This document shows, piece by piece, positions 63,902-64,000 of a stretch of 64,000 bases of DNA. The DNA is from an uncultured Bacteroides sp. GTDB taxonomy: Bacteria > Bacteroidota > Bacteroidia > Bacteroidales > Bacteroidaceae. The stretch lies in NCBI GenBank assembly GCA_949288585.1, contig CASEKR010000001.1, positions 60,691-124,690 on the forward strand, read 5' to 3'. Made by a program: the position numbers and the translations under genes. Position 1 is the stretch's first letter. Each line of letters starts with the position of its first letter. Below the pieces are notes generated by a model, which was not told the DNA's origin, searched no databases, and saw only the letters and a program-made list of their open reading frames with translations.

Positions 63902-64000
63902 TAAATGATAATTTATATGCGCGCTTTGCGCGCAGTAGTTAAAGAAGTTAGAAGAAGTTATCGTCCGCCAAGGCGGACTCAGAAGTTAAAGCCAATAGTT
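63902..64000. repeat. Intercistronic hairpin cassette, GCGCGC type (copy 2, cut by window end)
   Basis: Border TAAATGATAATTTA (63902-63915), then GCGCGCTTTGCGCGC, AGTTAAAGAAGTTAGAAGAA and a CGTCCGCCAAGGCGGACT hairpin. Same order as 34419-34616 with a changed second hairpin (compensated on both arms). Because these cassettes follow stop codons, a gene on the minus strand is expected to end just beyond the window. Confidence 0.9.

Overview
The window comes from a chromosome of the order Bacteroidales, most likely a Bacteroides or Phocaeicola relative. The evidence is the TAnnTTTG type -7 promoter elements in front of many genes, the L28-L33-DUF4295-ftsY-rimO cluster, the bamD-rpoZ-DUF4293 cluster, a complete aerotolerance-type bat operon, and a xylose operon with a Nudix-family regulator. 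I cannot name the species. There are no rRNA, tRNA, prophage, insertion sequence or CRISPR features that I can support.

Layout. 0-6.4 kb: flavoprotein, uvrB (minus), paaK plus ACT protein, bamD-rpoZ-DUF4293. 6.5-11.1 kb: a very long TamB-like gene (minus), divergent from tsaD. 12.5-17.3 kb: pncC, then rpmB-rpmG-DUF4295 with a terminator, ftsY-rimO-HU, and an HU-like protein with a membrane anchor. 17.8-26.3 kb: moxR-DUF58-hypothetical-batA-batB-batC-batD-batE, one co-oriented run. 26.4-28.1 kb: a small HTH-like protein and a fucose-isomerase-like protein.

28.1-42.3 kb (all minus strand) is the most unusual part. It holds a membrane-fusion adaptor, eight half-size MacB/FtsX-type permeases in strict A-B-A-B order, one LolD/MacB-type ATPase and a DUF2807 protein. 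They sit in two transcription units, each preceded by a sigma-54-like promoter (TGGCAC-N5-TTGAT or a weaker copy) with GTCCG-N4-CGGAC palindromes centred about 55 bp upstream of the -24 box. The gaps between cistrons are filled by palindromic repeats: modular hairpin cassettes with shared borders, and tandem arrays of short palindromes with an exact 23-bp period. A second ATPase plus a full-length permease (60.7-63.9 kb) carries the same cassette in front of it and probably belongs to a related system continuing beyond the window.

42.5-50.7 kb: a glucosaminidase with LysM repeats, cdd, an asparaginase, then the xylose operon xylR-xylB-xylA-xylE. 51-60.7 kb: fabD, an HU protein, a RelA/SpoT homologue whose HD hydrolase motif looks degenerate, dgkA, an MFS protein, panB, an HAD phosphatase, a MATE exporter, a DUF4469/HU-like protein and a DUF2582 winged-helix protein. 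Base composition is visibly uneven: the bat genes are AT-rich, whereas 28-42 kb and 51-64 kb are strongly GC-rich, which is why those regions show many long antisense shadow reading frames.
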